Below, piece by piece: positions 1 through 8,112 of a DNA stretch of 56,234 nt. Within the stretch, counting starts at the first letter, position 1, and every line of letters starts with the position of its first letter. The notes beneath the pieces were generated by a model. The model was not told where the DNA came from. It did no database searches and worked only from the letters and a program-made list of their open reading frames with translations. This stretch comes from Oscillospiraceae bacterium (GTDB lineage: Bacteria; Bacillota; Clostridia; Oscillospirales; Acutalibacteraceae): assembly GCA_031282735.1 (NCBI GenBank), contig JAITDE010000061.1:1-56234 (forward strand). Reading direction: 5' to 3'. Position numbers and translations under genes: made by a program.

Positions 1-194
1 ACAAATTACACAAAAAGTCTTGCGTTTTATGGAACGTCTTACGATGAATACAGTGCAAATGCTTTTTCACCATCCGAAATTAGAATATCAGCAAAATTTC
101 GCTTGACTTTTAGGCGGGGTAGTAATATTATGCAGGTCTTTTTTTAGGGTTTTTAGAGGTTGCCAACAGAAAAAGCAAGGCAAAACCCGCATTT
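1..194. other. AT-rich edge segment, no confident gene
   Basis: The left edge is much richer in A+T than the genes that follow. The plus strand is open in frame 1 from base 1 to a TAG at 145-147 (about 48 codons, reading ...YDEYSANAFSPSEIRI...). This could be the last part of a gene entering from the left, but it has no motif I recognise and a second frame is also open to about base 105. The segment also holds a promoter-like pair at 103-131. I see no clear terminator hairpin for the minus-strand gene that ends at 195. Confidence 0.3.
103..131 (+). promoter_or_regulatory. Sigma-A-like promoter pointing into the phosphoesterase 3' end
   Basis: TTGACT (103-108) and TATTAT (126-131) are 17 bases apart, a good match to a housekeeping promoter. 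No plus-strand gene follows it: the DNA downstream is the antisense strand of the phosphoesterase gene. It could drive an antisense or small RNA, or be a chance match in AT-rich DNA. Confidence 0.35.
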
Positions 195-3100
195 TTACGT
201 TCTCTTTTTGCGTTGTATCACAAGCGCAAAACCGGCGGCAATCAGCAAACACACGGGGAACACCACAACCGTGACGACCGTTGCAGTATCGCCGGTGTCG
301 GGGAAAATACTCGGCGTATCGTCTTCAACAATCGGTTCGACGTATTCCACGCTCGATTTTTCAATCGAAAACGTATCGATCGTCCGCAACGCACCATCGT
401 CGTCCATCGTCTGCGCCGTGTAGCTCAATACGCCGTTGTCAACATGATAAACCGCAAACACAGGCGTTTGCACGTCGACAAGTTTTTCGGCGCGGGGGAA
501 GAGCGCGTCGGTGCTGTCGGCGCTTGCGGCGTTATAATACTTCACGCCGCTTGTCGCCGCCATGGCGAAAATTGTGCCCTGCGGATCGCTGTAAGTATCT
601 TTCCCGCTTTCGGTCACTTTTCCGTTTTGCATCGGCGCGGTGCGCAAATAGGTGTGGTCATGCCCGCTGATCGCCAAATCGAACCCAAGTTCCGGCAACA
701 ACGCGCCCAATTGCGCGCGCAACCCGGTGACGTCGCTGTCGCCGACATGCGAACCGTTTGAATAAATCGACTTATGATACATCGCGATGTTCCAATCGGC
801 ATCGCTCTGCGCCATATCGTCTTTGAGCCACTGCACCTGCGTCGCGCTGAGTTGATCGTTCTCAAGATCATTCGTGTTGAGTACGGCAAAATGAATATTG
901 TTGTAATCGAACGAATAATACAGTCCCGTTTCGGTCTCCTGCGCGGGAAAATCATAGAGCGGGAAGAACTGGTTGAGCGCGGAAGACGCATCCTCATGGT
1001 TGCCTGTGGTCGGCATCAACGGCGTTTTGAGCAATGCCGACTGCGCCGTATCGAAAAACCACTGCCATTGGTTCAGATTCAGCCCCGCGTCAACTTGGTC
1101 GCCCGCGCTAAGAATGAACGCAGGTGTCGATTTTGACGACATATCGCCCCAACTGCGCTGGTATTGCCTTTGGAGCTGTCCCTGTTGGTCGGTAAAACTG
1201 GCAAACGTCGTGGTCTTGTCGCCGTCCGCCGTTTTGATTTCGCCTTTCGGACTCCACCAGCCTTTTGAAGCGTCGCCCACTTGGAAAATGTATTTTTTGC
1301 CCTGCTGAAGATTTTCGAGCCGAATGGTGTGCCTTTGCATGTGATGGACGACTGGAAAAAGCCCGAATATACCAAGATCCGCGCCCGGGAATTCACGGTC
1401 GCACGCCTCGGTCGTCTTTGCTATTTTGATTGCGTTTGTCACATCTTTGCCCGTTTTTGCATCCCAAATACGGATATCCGTGCCTTTGACCGTCGACTTG
1501 GTGAACCAACCGATGTTCCGCGTCGTCGCGGCGTCGTTGCCAAAAGTTTGCACAAGCAACGTCGGCAAACGGTAGTCCTCCTGCGTGGGGACGACCGTTT
1601 TTTTGCCGTCGTAGGTCAGCGTGACGTTCAAGTCGCCGTAATCGTGCGCGTCGTATACAAATGTTTTGATGATATCCGCAAGCGTCGCGCCGATGCTCTC
1701 GCTTTGACTCGGCGTCCAGTAGTCGTCCATGAGCGAATCCACCACATCGGGCAGGCTGTCCCACTCCAAAAGCCCAAGTGAAAATATAAAATCAACCAGC
1801 GAAGCAAAGCTGGTGTCGCCCTGCAAAATCAAACGCAATACGCCGTCCAAAAATGTGCCGAGTGTCAAACGGATAATCGGCGTTGTGAACACAGGCGATA
1901 GCTTGAGTTCCAAGCTTTGTAAAAGCTCGTCCTGCAGCAAATCGTTGAGGATTACGTCAAGCAGCGTTTGAATAAGATTGTCAATCGTATCGCGTTGGTC
2001 AAAGCCCTTGATGGCATCCGCCAAAAACTTGTCTTCCGCCGCGCCGTCTTGGCGGGAGTATGCAAAAACGAGCACTTCCATCACAAGATCGGCAAGCGTC
2101 CCCGGTCGATTTTTATTCCCAATCCCCATGGAATCGACAAACTGCGTGCTGGGCAAATCCGACACCTGCAAAGCAAGAATCTTTGCGACAATGCCGTTCA
2201 AAATCTCCATTGTGTGTCCAAAATCATTGACGTAGAGCGCGTCAACCTGCCCCAACACATAATTGATTAGCCCCATCACATTGTTTCCCGTGAAGATGTC
2301 CACACTCCCGATTTTCACGCCGCCGCCGATGGCATCATTGATCAAACCGCCCAAATCGATGTTTTGCCGGAGCAAATACGCGCTTACGCCGCCCTGTGCT
2401 TGAATATCGTCAAATACCCCACCCAAAAGGCTGCGCAGTTGCTCGTCCAAATAATCGTTCAGCCCGTTTTTGCTGAATGACAATTCAAACGACGAGTCGG
2501 AATACGGCGACGGATAAGTCGTGTGGTTAACCGAAACAGGTAACACGCAATCGGCTTCATATGTCTTGATGTCCGCAGTCGTTTTTTGACCGGAAGTCGC
2601 AAATTTGACCTCGCGGAACGTGCTGGGATAACTGACAAGCGCGGATGTGCAGATGTCATAAAGCGATTCGCCGTCGTCGCTCAGGCTGTCGCCGATTTCG
2701 CCCACATGGATGTGACCTGAAAACCAAAAATGCAAGCCGGCATCCGCAAGCGTCTCGCGCACTGTGAGCCAATCATCAAGCATAAAATCCTGAAAGATCC
2801 GCTCTTCGGGACCCAAGTGCGGTGTCAAATTATGATGACCCATGGCAATCACCGTTTGTCCGCGCGACTTTGCCGCCTTGATTTGCGCGACCGCCCACGC
2901 GATCAATTCGTCGCTCATCATGCCGCCCGTTTCGTGTTCGTCGCCCGCGTCGGATTGATCGTTGGAATATTTGCAGGTATCCAACGCGAGCAAGCGGTAA
3001 TTGCCCGGCAGATCGGCGGCGTAGGAAAGCATGCCGCCTTTTTTGCCCTCGGGCGGCGTGTACGTGGTCAAGTTGGGCAAATCGAAGCCCAATTGGTCAT

Positions 3101-3596
3101 AGATTGCGCGGAACTGTTCGGGTGTCGTCTTTGTGCCGTCTTTGCGCACACCGTCGGCATACGACACCGCGTAACTGTTGTTGATGTCGTGGTTACCCGG
3201 GATAACGGCGACTTGCAGACTTGTGCGCGCTTCAAAATCCAACAGCGTCTTCGCAAGCTTTTGATGCCCCTCCAACTCGCCGTCTTTTGTCAAATCGCCG
3301 CTGATGAGCACGGTTTTCATGCCGTTCTTTTTCGCGTGCGCCTCCAAACCCGCCAAGGCGGATTGCAAAATCGCCTCGGACTGCATGTATTGTTTTCCGC
3401 CGCCCGTCAGTGCGGCGCGGAACGCCTCACTGTAATTGCCTGTGAGTTCATAGTGATAAATATGGAGATCCGAAAGCACGCCCACCTGCAACGTTCCGCC
3501 GCTTGCAGCAAGCGCGTTCAAAAATCCCGCAGGAACAAACAAAACAGCCATTGCAGCCACCAAAATCAACGATACCAAAATCTTACATGTACGCAT
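195..3596 (-). CDS. Wall-anchored double metallophosphoesterase
   Basis: About 1133 residues, exported and probably sortase-anchored. A signal peptide (about 1-31) precedes a calcineurin-like phosphoesterase domain with SDLH (42-45), GDLTKDGE, GNHD, GHHN and SGHIH metal-site motifs. A middle region of several hundred residues is not recognisable. A second, purple-acid-phosphatase-like unit follows, with a fibronectin-like lead-in and the motifs AGDQVD, GNHED, MYHKS and SGHDHTY. The C-terminus has an LPxTG-like FPDTG (1098-1102), a hydrophobic stretch and the basic tail QRKKRT. The frame is open 46 codons further upstream, but the ATG at 3596 is preceded by AAAGGA and begins the signal peptide. 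Family knowledge predicts hydrolysis of extracellular phosphoesters with a two-metal centre; the substrate is unknown. Two catalytic modules in one chain is unusual. Confidence 0.85.
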   Translation of the reverse strand: MRTCKILVSLILVAAMAVLFVPAGFLNALAASGGTLQVGVLSDLHIYHYELTGNYSEAFRAALTGGGKQYMQSEAILQSALAGLEAHAKKNGMKTVLISGDLTKDGELEGHQKLAKTLLDFEARTSLQVAVIPGNHDINNSYAVSYADGVRKDGTKTTPEQFRAIYDQLGFDLPNLTTYTPPEGKKGGMLSYAADLPGNYRLLALDTCKYSNDQSDAGDEHETGGMMSDELIAWAVAQIKAAKSRGQTVIAMGHHNLTPHLGPEERIFQDFMLDDWLTVRETLADAGLHFWFSGHIHVGEIGDSLSDDGESLYDICTSALVSYPSTFREVKFATSGQKTTADIKTYEADCVLPVSVNHTTYPSPYSDSSFELSFSKNGLNDYLDEQLRSLLGGVFDDIQAQGGVSAYLLRQNIDLGGLINDAIGGGVKIGSVDIFTGNNVMGLINYVLGQVDALYVNDFGHTMEILNGIVAKILALQVSDLPSTQFVDSMGIGNKNRPGTLADLVMEVLVFAYSRQDGAAEDKFLADAIKGFDQRDTIDNLIQTLLDVILNDLLQDELLQSLELKLSPVFTTPIIRLTLGTFLDGVLRLILQGDTSFASLVDFIFSLGLLEWDSLPDVVDSLMDDYWTPSQSESIGATLADIIKTFVYDAHDYGDLNVTLTYDGKKTVVPTQEDYRLPTLLVQTFGNDAATTRNIGWFTKSTVKGTDIRIWDAKTGKDVTNAIKIAKTTEACDREFPGADLGIFGLFPVVHHMQRHTIRLENLQQGKKYIFQVGDASKGWWSPKGEIKTADGDKTTTFASFTDQQGQLQRQYQRSWGDMSSKSTPAFILSAGDQVDAGLNLNQWQWFFDTAQSALLKTPLMPTTGNHEDASSALNQFFPLYDFPAQETETGLYYSFDYNNIHFAVLNTNDLENDQLSATQVQWLKDDMAQSDADWNIAMYHKSIYSNGSHVGDSDVTGLRAQLGALLPELGFDLAISGHDHTYLRTAPMQNGKVTESGKDTYSDPQGTIFAMAATSGVKYYNAASADSTDALFPRAEKLVDVQTPVFAVYHVDNGVLSYTAQTMDDDGALRTIDTFSIEKSSVEYVEPIVEDDTPSIFPDTGDTATVVTVVVFPVCLLIAAGFALVIQRKKRT

Positions 3597-3779
3597 AAAC
3601 AAATCCTTTCTATCAACCTGCCCGCCAAACAGATACAACGTTACTCTCCGACCATAAGGCAATTTCTCCTTATGCAACAATCGTACCAGCGAATTGTCAA
3701 ATTCACATTCGCGCCACTGAAAAGTTTGTGTCAAGCTTCAAAACTTGTTCATAGCAAAAATGTGATATTACATGGAAAT
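3597..3779 (-). other. Leader region of the phosphoesterase gene
   Basis: A 183-base gap between the M20 peptidase stop and the phosphoesterase start. It holds a 7-bp hairpin (CATAAGG/CCTTATG, 3653-3659 with 3668-3674) and two TTGACA words (3695-3700, 3729-3734), neither with a convincing -10. It also carries a near-copy of the end of the peptidase gene (about 3616-3643). No separate gene is visible. Confidence 0.4.
3616..3643. repeat. Partial duplicate of the M20 peptidase 3' end
   Basis: Twenty-eight bases beginning ACCTGCCCGCCAAAC match the last codons of the M20 peptidase gene at about 3782-3809 (beginning ACTTGCCCGCCAAAC), with only a few differences, in the same orientation and about 166 bases apart. 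In the gene the copy encodes the C-terminal ...RYIRLAGK; here it is non-coding. It looks like the remnant of a local duplication. Confidence 0.5.
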
Positions 3780-5246
3780 CTACTTGCCCGCCAAACGGAT
3801 ATAACGTTTGAAAAAGGCGACTGCTTCTTCCAGTGTTGCAATCGGTATGCGCTCGTTGGTTGCATGGGCGCACAAAAGCAACGATAAATCCACCAAAAAC
3901 GGTGAAAATCGATAAACATGCTTGCAAATCGGTTCATAAAAATAACTGTCCGTGCCGCCCATCACAAGGTAGGGTGCGACAATCGCGTCGGGATGCTCAT
4001 GCAATACAATTTGTTTGATCGCGTCGGCGGATGTTGAATTGATTGATGAAAACGGCGACGCCTCTTTTTGTTTGAGTATTTTGATTTCTATCTTTTTGTT
4101 GCGTACAACTTTGCGGATATGCGCTTCCACATCGGCGACGGTTGTGCCGGGCATCAAGCGGAAATTAACCACAAGGCTTGCCTTTTGGGGGAGCACGTTG
4201 CACGCGGGACTTCCCTTCGCCATGGTGCAGGCGGTTGTTGTGCGCAACATACTTGCGGCAGGCGGTATTTTTGTCAAAACGCCCGTCAGCAGTGGTTTGA
4301 GCAGTTTGTGATTACATCCAATCAAACGCAAGGCGTAGGGCAGTTTGCGCGACGCCGCGTCAAGGATATCGGAAAAGAACGGCAACATCTTCGCTTTGAA
4401 CTGGTGCTTTTCGATGTCTTTGATCACATCCGCAAGTTCGCCCAGCGCGGTATGATCGGGTGGTTGTGCCGAATGCCCGCCTTTGTGGAGCACAGTAATC
4501 TCAAAATCGGCATAACCCTTTTCGGAAATACCAATGCCCGCCAACACGCCGCCAAGCACTTTTGTATTGATCGGCAACATCGCGCCGCCCTCGTCCAAGG
4601 TGCTTTCAAGTTCCGTGATGCCGCGCGATTCCAGAAGTTTGCGCAGACGATATGCGCCGGAATCCTCCGCGCCGACCACCTCTTCGTCGTGCCCAAAGCA
4701 CAAATAGACATCGCGTTCGGGGATAAATCCCTCCGCAAGCAGGGTTTCGACGGCTTCCATTACGCAAATCAGATGGTTTTTCATGTCGATCGCGCCGCGC
4801 CCCCAAATATATTCGCCGTCGTTGTAGCCTGAAAACGGCGGATGCGTCCAATCATCCTCCGTGCCGCCCGAAATCGGTACGACATCCTGATGCGAGAGCA
4901 GGGCAATGGGCTTGAGCGCGGCATTTTTGCCTTTCCAGCAATAGAGCAAAGCCGCTTCGGCAACCACTTCGCGCGTTAAATGTTTGTGGATCAGAGGATA
5001 GGTTTCCCGCAGGTAATCGTGAAAACGCTCGAACGCCGCCCAATCCACCTTGTCTTTTTCGGGGTAGGATATGGTTGGTATTTGAATTGCGCCGGTCAAA
5101 TGGCGTGCCGCGCGTTCACGGTCGACGGATTCATCCGCCAAAGGCGCGTGATTGTTCTTTTTCGGCACGAAAAATGCCGCGCGGATCGCCGTAACCGCCA
5201 AAAACACTGCCAACAAACCCAAAACAATCCAGAGTATTGTGTCCAT
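3780..5246 (-). CDS. M20 family metallopeptidase, membrane-tethered
   Basis: About 488 residues, with an N-terminal membrane helix (about 3-22) and then a zinc-dependent M20 aminoacylase/carboxypeptidase domain. Visible catalytic motifs are SHQDVVP (first metal His/Asp), GRGAIDMKN (bridging Asp), GHDEEVVG (catalytic Glu pair), GHSAQPP in the lid domain and GGTDSYFYEP near the end (last metal ligand region). The overall pattern resembles the PM20D1/yeast carboxypeptidase S branch, which cleaves or forms N-acyl amino acids and dipeptides. The ATG at 5246 has GTGAGG seven bases upstream; a TTG two codons earlier lacks this spacing. It starts 14 bases after hisE and probably shares its transcript. 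Family assignment is firm; the substrate is not known. Confidence 0.85.
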   Translation of the reverse strand: MDTILWIVLGLLAVFLAVTAIRAAFFVPKKNNHAPLADESVDRERAARHLTGAIQIPTISYPEKDKVDWAAFERFHDYLRETYPLIHKHLTREVVAEAALLYCWKGKNAALKPIALLSHQDVVPISGGTEDDWTHPPFSGYNDGEYIWGRGAIDMKNHLICVMEAVETLLAEGFIPERDVYLCFGHDEEVVGAEDSGAYRLRKLLESRGITELESTLDEGGAMLPINTKVLGGVLAGIGISEKGYADFEITVLHKGGHSAQPPDHTALGELADVIKDIEKHQFKAKMLPFFSDILDAASRKLPYALRLIGCNHKLLKPLLTGVLTKIPPAASMLRTTTACTMAKGSPACNVLPQKASLVVNFRLMPGTTVADVEAHIRKVVRNKKIEIKILKQKEASPFSSINSTSADAIKQIVLHEHPDAIVAPYLVMGGTDSYFYEPICKHVYRFSPFLVDLSLLLCAHATNERIPIATLEEAVAFFKRYIRLAGK

Positions 5247-5260
5247 GTTCAAACCTCACT

Positions 5261-5584
5261 TTAACTATTTTTATCCACTTGGTGGAATTGCTTCAAATTG
5301 CCTGTTTTCGCGGCGCGCCGGCTGAGTTCCGCCGCAATTTCGTCGGGCGTAATCCCCATATCCGCCATCAGCACCGCCGCGTGGAACGCCAAATCGCTCA
5401 GTTCCAGTATGACTTCCGCCTTGTCGTCATTTTTTGCGGCAATGATGGTTTCGGCGCATTCCTCGCCGCACTTTTTGAGGATTTTATCGCGCCCTTTTTC
5501 AAACAGATAGCAAGTGTAAGAACCATCTTGGGGATTGTGCCGCCGTTGCAAAATCACTTGATACAGTTGCTCAAACGCTGTCAT
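5261..5584 (-). CDS. hisE: Phosphoribosyl-ATP pyrophosphatase
   Basis: About 107 residues, the normal size for a stand-alone HisE. It hydrolyses phosphoribosyl-ATP to phosphoribosyl-AMP, the second step of histidine synthesis. The MazG-like helical signature is visible: KKCGEECAETIIAAKNDD and ELSDLAFHAAVLM carry the Glu/Asp magnesium ligands. The ATG at 5584 overlaps the hisA stop as ATGA, which fixes this start even though the frame is open further upstream. HisE is often fused to HisI; here it is separate, and hisI, which performs the next step, is not in the window. Confidence 0.93.
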   Translation of the reverse strand: MTAFEQLYQVILQRRHNPQDGSYTCYLFEKGRDKILKKCGEECAETIIAAKNDDKAEVILELSDLAFHAAVLMADMGITPDEIAAELSRRAAKTGNLKQFHQVDKNS

Positions 5585-6315
5585 TGCGTGTCTTCCTCCT
5601 TGTGTGCTAAATCGACCGCTTCTTGCAGCGAAAGCGTACCCGCATAGATGCTTCGCCCGCAAATCGCGCCGTAAATCCGCGCGTTTTTGAGTGCCTGAAT
5701 GTCGCCGATATTTGTCACACCGCCGCTTGCGATCACGTTGCAGCCAACCGCCTCATTGAGCGCAATTAACTGCTCCAAATTCGGTCCTTGCAGCATGCCG
5801 TCGCGCCCGATATCTGTGAAAATGATGGTTTCAACGCCCAGCTGCTCCACGCGGCGCGCGAGTTCGATATATGGGATTGCGCTCACGTCAAGCCAGCCAT
5901 GGGCGGCGGCCAAACCGTTTTTTGCGTCGATGCCAACGGCGACGTGCGCACTGCCGAACGCTCTGACGGCTTCGCCCACAAGTTCCGGCTTTTCAATCGC
6001 AACTGAGCCGAAAATAACGCGTTCAATGCCGAGCCGCAAATAATACGCCGCGTCAGCCAAACTGCGTATGCCCCCGCCGAGTTCAACTTTCAGCGAAGTT
6101 TCGTTGGCGACGCGCGTGAATACGTCTTTATTCACACGTTTGCCCTCAAGCGCACCGTTGAGATCCACCATATGGATCCACGCACAACCGGCTGCGGAAA
6201 ATGCCTGCGCCGTTTGCATATAGTCGTCCGCGACGCGTTCCGCGGTTGCAAAATCGCCGCGGAAAAGGCGCACGCATTCGCCGCCTTTGATATCGATTGC
6301 GGGAAAAATCAGCAA
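5581..6315 (-). CDS. hisA: ProFAR isomerase
   Basis: 244 residues, a full-length TIM barrel. It isomerises 5'-ProFAR to PRFAR in histidine synthesis. Both catalytic aspartates are present: Asp8 in FPAIDIKGG and Asp130 in GIDAKNG. The two phosphate-binding halves are seen in GGIRSL and SGGV. The start is a TTG at 6315, seven bases after AAGGAG. A 70-base gap separates it from hisB, unlike the other tightly packed his genes. The product is the substrate of HisH-HisF, whose genes are missing here. Confidence 0.95.
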   Translation of the reverse strand: MLIFPAIDIKGGECVRLFRGDFATAERVADDYMQTAQAFSAAGCAWIHMVDLNGALEGKRVNKDVFTRVANETSLKVELGGGIRSLADAAYYLRLGIERVIFGSVAIEKPELVGEAVRAFGSAHVAVGIDAKNGLAAAHGWLDVSAIPYIELARRVEQLGVETIIFTDIGRDGMLQGPNLEQLIALNEAVGCNVIASGGVTNIGDIQALKNARIYGAICGRSIYAGTLSLQEAVDLAHKEEDTQ

Positions 6316-6385
6316 AACGATTCTCCTTGCATTTGTGTATTTGTGTATTTATATTTTAGAGTTATAGTCGTATATGTTCCAAATT

Positions 6386-6970
6386 TTAACGTCCGGCATC
6401 CAGCATTCCTTTGGTCGAAAGCACGCCGTCTTGAGGGCGAACGGCGGCTTTGAGGGCGTGGGCGCAGGCTTTGAAGAGTGCCTCCGCTTCGTGATGCCCG
6501 TTTGCGCCATAGCATAACAGCAAATGCAGGGTTATTCCCGCGTTGACCGCGAACGCACGGAAAAACTCATCACAGAGGCACAGTTCAAAATTGCCCGCAT
6601 TCGATTGCGAAAAGCATGCCTGAAAAACCAAAAATGGGCGACCGCTCACGTCAACCGCCGCCTGCGCCAAACTTTCATCCATCGGGATTGCCGCAAAACC
6701 ATAGCGGGCGATCCCCGATTTATCGCCGAGCGCACGCGCGAACGCCTGACCCAGCACAATGCCGCAGTCCTCCACGCTGTGATGGTTATCCACATGGAGA
6801 TCGCCGCCGCACCGCACCCGCAATCCAAAGTCGGCATGCACCGCCAACGCCGTCAGCATATGATCGAAAAATCCGATGCCCGTTTGGATATCTGTTCCGC
6901 CGCCGTCCAACAACAAATCAACGGTAATATCGGTTTCTTTTGTTGTTCGAGTTACGCTCGCCTTACGCAT
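6386..6970 (-). CDS. hisB: Imidazoleglycerol-phosphate dehydratase
   Basis: About 194 residues, the size of a monofunctional HisB without the phosphatase domain. It dehydrates imidazoleglycerol phosphate to imidazoleacetol phosphate. The two manganese-binding motifs are clear: DNHHSVEDC in the first half and GANGHHEAEALFKA in the second. The chosen ATG (6970) gives the family-typical N-terminus MRKASVTRTTKETDI and lies ten bases after GAGAAAG. An ATG at 6976 and a GTG at 6979 are alternatives that would overlap the hisC stop. Confidence 0.94.
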   Translation of the reverse strand: MRKASVTRTTKETDITVDLLLDGGGTDIQTGIGFFDHMLTALAVHADFGLRVRCGGDLHVDNHHSVEDCGIVLGQAFARALGDKSGIARYGFAAIPMDESLAQAAVDVSGRPFLVFQACFSQSNAGNFELCLCDEFFRAFAVNAGITLHLLLCYGANGHHEAEALFKACAHALKAAVRPQDGVLSTKGMLDAGR

Positions 6971-6975
6971 TAACA

Positions 6976-8061
6976 TCACACTTTCTCATTCAATTCTAAA
7001 TAGTTTCGCCATGCCGCAAGAAACGCCGCGTTTTCGGTTTTACTCCCCGCCGTCACGCGCAAATACTGCCCAATATGTCGAACAATCACGCCGTTTTGCT
7101 TCAGATACGCAAACGCGCCATCCGCGCGGGATTGTTTGAACAAATCCATAAAGATAAAGTTCGCGGAAGGAATATACAATTTGTATTGTCCGCACCCGCC
7201 GTTCCGCAAGCAGATCTCCAAAGCCGACCAAAGCGCGTTGCGCGAGGCAATGATTGCGTCTATCCCCTGCCGGATGGCGGTATTTTGGAACAGCAACCGC
7301 CCCATCAATTGCGTGTGCGCACCCAAATTATAGGGCGACTTGACGGCGTGCAACAGGTTTGTGAGCGTTGGATTCGCAACCGCGAAACCCAACCGCAGTC
7401 CCGCCAATCCGACCGCTTTCGAGGCCGTTCGCAGTATGATGAGATGATCATAGGCCGACGCTTCGCCCAACAGCGATTGATCCGAAAAATCCATGTAGGC
7501 CTCGTCCAGCACCGCAAGCGTATTGACTTCCGCCGCCGCGCTCAAGATTTTTCGCACCGCGCCGCGCTCCAAAACCAATCCCGTGGGGTTGCACGGATTG
7601 GAAAAAATGAAGACGTTTGGTTTGTGTTCGCGCAAGGCGTTCACAACCAAATCCGCGTCAATAACGCAATCCGCGCGTTTGGGCAAAGCGACGCACTTCG
7701 CGCCCGTCAGGTTCGCGTAAAAACGATACATCGAAAAATCCAGCGCGAAATGCAGCATTGTTTTTCCATCGCCCAAAAAAGCGGCGGCGATCAAAAAAAG
7801 CAATTCATCCGATCCGTTCGCGGCGGTCAGAAGTTCCGGCGCAACGCCGTAATATGCCCCGGCCGCACGGCACAAATCGATTGCGTTGGGGTCCGGGTAA
7901 CGCCGCATGTCGATATGCCGCGCCGCCGTTTGCAACACTTCGAGTTCCGCCTGTGTCGTTGGCAAAAACGATTCGTTTGCATCCAATCGAACGGGATAAT
8001 CGCCGTCGATTGGGTCATACGGTGTGAGATATTTCAATTTTTCGTTGAGTTCAAAGGGCAT
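6976..8061 (-). CDS. hisC: Histidinol-phosphate aminotransferase
   Basis: 361 residues, a fold-type I PLP enzyme. It transfers an amino group from glutamate to imidazoleacetol phosphate to give L-histidinol phosphate. Seen: RLDANES near the N-terminus, the NPCNPTG loop, DEAYMDF with the PLP-contacting Asp/Tyr, the Schiff-base lysine in RTASKAVGLAGLRLGF, and the C-terminal arginine region VIVRHIGQYLRVTAG. The ATG has AGGAG seven bases upstream. It follows hisD after 51 bases and directly precedes hisB. Confidence 0.95.
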   Translation of the reverse strand: MPFELNEKLKYLTPYDPIDGDYPVRLDANESFLPTTQAELEVLQTAARHIDMRRYPDPNAIDLCRAAGAYYGVAPELLTAANGSDELLFLIAAAFLGDGKTMLHFALDFSMYRFYANLTGAKCVALPKRADCVIDADLVVNALREHKPNVFIFSNPCNPTGLVLERGAVRKILSAAAEVNTLAVLDEAYMDFSDQSLLGEASAYDHLIILRTASKAVGLAGLRLGFAVANPTLTNLLHAVKSPYNLGAHTQLMGRLLFQNTAIRQGIDAIIASRNALWSALEICLRNGGCGQYKLYIPSANFIFMDLFKQSRADGAFAYLKQNGVIVRHIGQYLRVTAGSKTENAAFLAAWRNYLELNEKV

Positions 8062-8112
8062 GTCGGTCTCCTGGATTTTTAGTTTGGATTTTATTTTACA
8101 AGTGTCTAATGT

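Noticed and set aside
3695..3734. Two TTGACA boxes as promoters of the phosphoesterase gene
   Set aside because: Neither has a reasonable -10 at 16-19 bases on the minus strand.
2730..3887. 385-codon plus-strand open frame opposite the phosphoesterase
   Set aside because: It is a GC-skewed mirror of a clearly coding minus-strand frame, is rich in Arg/His/Gln and has no domain motif.
7075..8082. 335-codon plus-strand open frame opposite hisC
   Set aside because: Antisense mirror of hisC, with an Arg/Gln-rich composition and no ribosome site.
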